Assembly (NCBI GenBank): GCA_029861675.1
Contig: JAOTYV010000272.1
Span: 1-6,319 of the forward strand
Source: Alphaproteobacteria bacterium
GTDB lineage: Bacteria > Pseudomonadota > Alphaproteobacteria > UBA8366
DNA length: 6,319 nt
Direction: 5' to 3'
Shown one piece after another: positions 5,869 to 6,319 of the stretch. The stretch's first letter is position 1, and every line of letters starts with the position of its first letter. The translations under genes and the position numbers were made by a program. The notes under the pieces were generated by a model. That model saw nothing but the letters and a program-made list of their open reading frames with translations, did not search any database and was not told the origin of the DNA.

Positions 5869-6319
5869 CTACGAATTTCCGCCCGCGTTCGGGAAGAACA
5901 ATTGCTGTCCACCCCGCCGGTAGACCGCTATGGCGCGTTGGCCGTCGCCGGATAACAACCAATCGATAAATTTCTGACCGGCCCGCGTCTTTACATGCGG
6001 ATGTTTCCTTGGATTCACCAGGATCACGCCATATTGATTGAAGAGACGGGAATCGCCTTCAACCACGATCCTGTGGCCGCGCTTGTTCTGAAAGGCGATC
6101 CAAGTCGCCCGGTCGCTCATCGCATAGGCGTCCATGGCGACGGCCGTATTGAGTGTCGCCCCCATGCCGCTCCCGGTCGCCCGATACCAGCCGCCGGCGC
6201 TCTTGGCCGGATTGATCCCCGCGGCCCGCCATAGGCCCAGTTCCTTCTTGTGCGTGCCGCTGTCGTCGCCGCGCGACGCGAACGGAATTTTCCCCCCGGC
6301 GATACGTGCCAGCGCGGCC
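5869..6319 (-). CDS. tupA: tungstate ABC transporter substrate-binding protein, C-terminal part
   Basis: The reverse strand is open from the right edge to the TAG at 5871-5869, giving the last 149 residues. It resembles TupA, the periplasmic protein that captures tungstate for the TupABC importer. Typical blocks are IPFASRGDDSGTHKKELGLW (the SRGDDSGTH loop is an oxyanion-binding segment in the family), GWYRATGSGMGATLNTA, a DAYAMSDRATW stretch, VEGDSRLFNQYGVILVNP, HPHVK, GQKFIDWLLS and the ending GQQLFFPNA. TupA proteins are roughly 270 residues, so a little over half is present; the signal peptide and the N-terminal TTTS-type ligand loop lie beyond the window. The stop codon is 3 bases from the RND stop on the other strand. 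Genes for TupB (permease) and TupC (ATPase) are not in the window. Molybdate- or sulfate-binding relatives are less likely given the TupA-specific ending. Confidence 0.9.
   Translation of the reverse strand, partial: AALARIAGGKIPFASRGDDSGTHKKELGLWRAAGINPAKSAGGWYRATGSGMGATLNTAVAMDAYAMSDRATWIAFQNKRGHRIVVEGDSRLFNQYGVILVNPRKHPHVKTRAGQKFIDWLLSGDGQRAIAVYRRGGQQLFFPNAGGNS

Noticed and set aside
5882..5893. CCCG-CGTT-CGGG hairpin just after the convergent stops
   Set aside because: The stem has only 4 bp, it lies inside the tupA coding region and no T tract follows on either strand. It is not a credible terminator.
5511..5969. 152-codon open frame on the plus strand across the RND and tupA 3' ends
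   Set aside because: It is out of frame with RND membrane segments 10-12, runs antisense into tupA and yields an Arg/Gly/Ala-rich product with no family resemblance.
1..6319. Mobile elements, CRISPR arrays, tRNA or rRNA genes
   Set aside because: No transposase or integrase, no spaced direct repeats, and no cloverleaf or rRNA-like stretch was seen. All long open frames with family support are ordinary chromosomal genes.

Overview
The window is a GC-rich stretch of chromosome from a Gram-negative bacterium, most likely a proteobacterium. A tripartite-type RND efflux pair with a lipoprotein adaptor, a secreted DUF4197 protein and a periplasmic tungstate-binding protein all imply a periplasm and two membranes. 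I cannot place it at genus level. The alpha- or gammaproteobacterial feel of the protein sequences is an impression, not a measurement.

Layout from left to right. (1) 1-345, minus strand: the N-terminal 115 codons of an NAD(P)-dependent sugar-nucleotide epimerase/dehydratase-type extended SDR, starting at GTG and running off the left edge. (2) 346-530: a divergent intergenic region with weak promoter candidates facing both ways. (3) 531-1283, plus: a complete DUF4197 protein with a signal peptide. (4) 1284-1577: a non-coding gap holding a strong hairpin that is probably the DUF4197 terminator, a second hairpin directly after it, and the ribosome binding site of the next gene. (5) 1578-2675 and 2707-5865, plus: a two-gene efflux operon made of an inner-membrane lipoprotein periplasmic adaptor (TTG start) and a full-length 1052-residue RND transporter of the hydrophobe/amphiphile type. 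(6) 5869-6319, minus: the C-terminal 149 residues of a TupA-type tungstate ABC transporter binding protein, meeting the RND gene tail-to-tail with only 3 bases between the stop codons and running off the right edge.

The adaptor and RND pump work together: the adaptor, anchored in the inner membrane by its lipid, should bridge the proton-driven RND trimer to an outer-membrane channel. No such channel (TolC/OprM type) and no regulator is encoded in the window. The SDR, the DUF4197 protein and TupA have no evident functional link to the pump.

I found no evidence of a previously undescribed system, mobile element, CRISPR array, tRNA or rRNA. The points worth a second look are details: the shortened adaptor hairpin, the RND proton-relay residues, the tandem hairpins at 1395-1447 and the very tight convergent gene end at 5865/5869.
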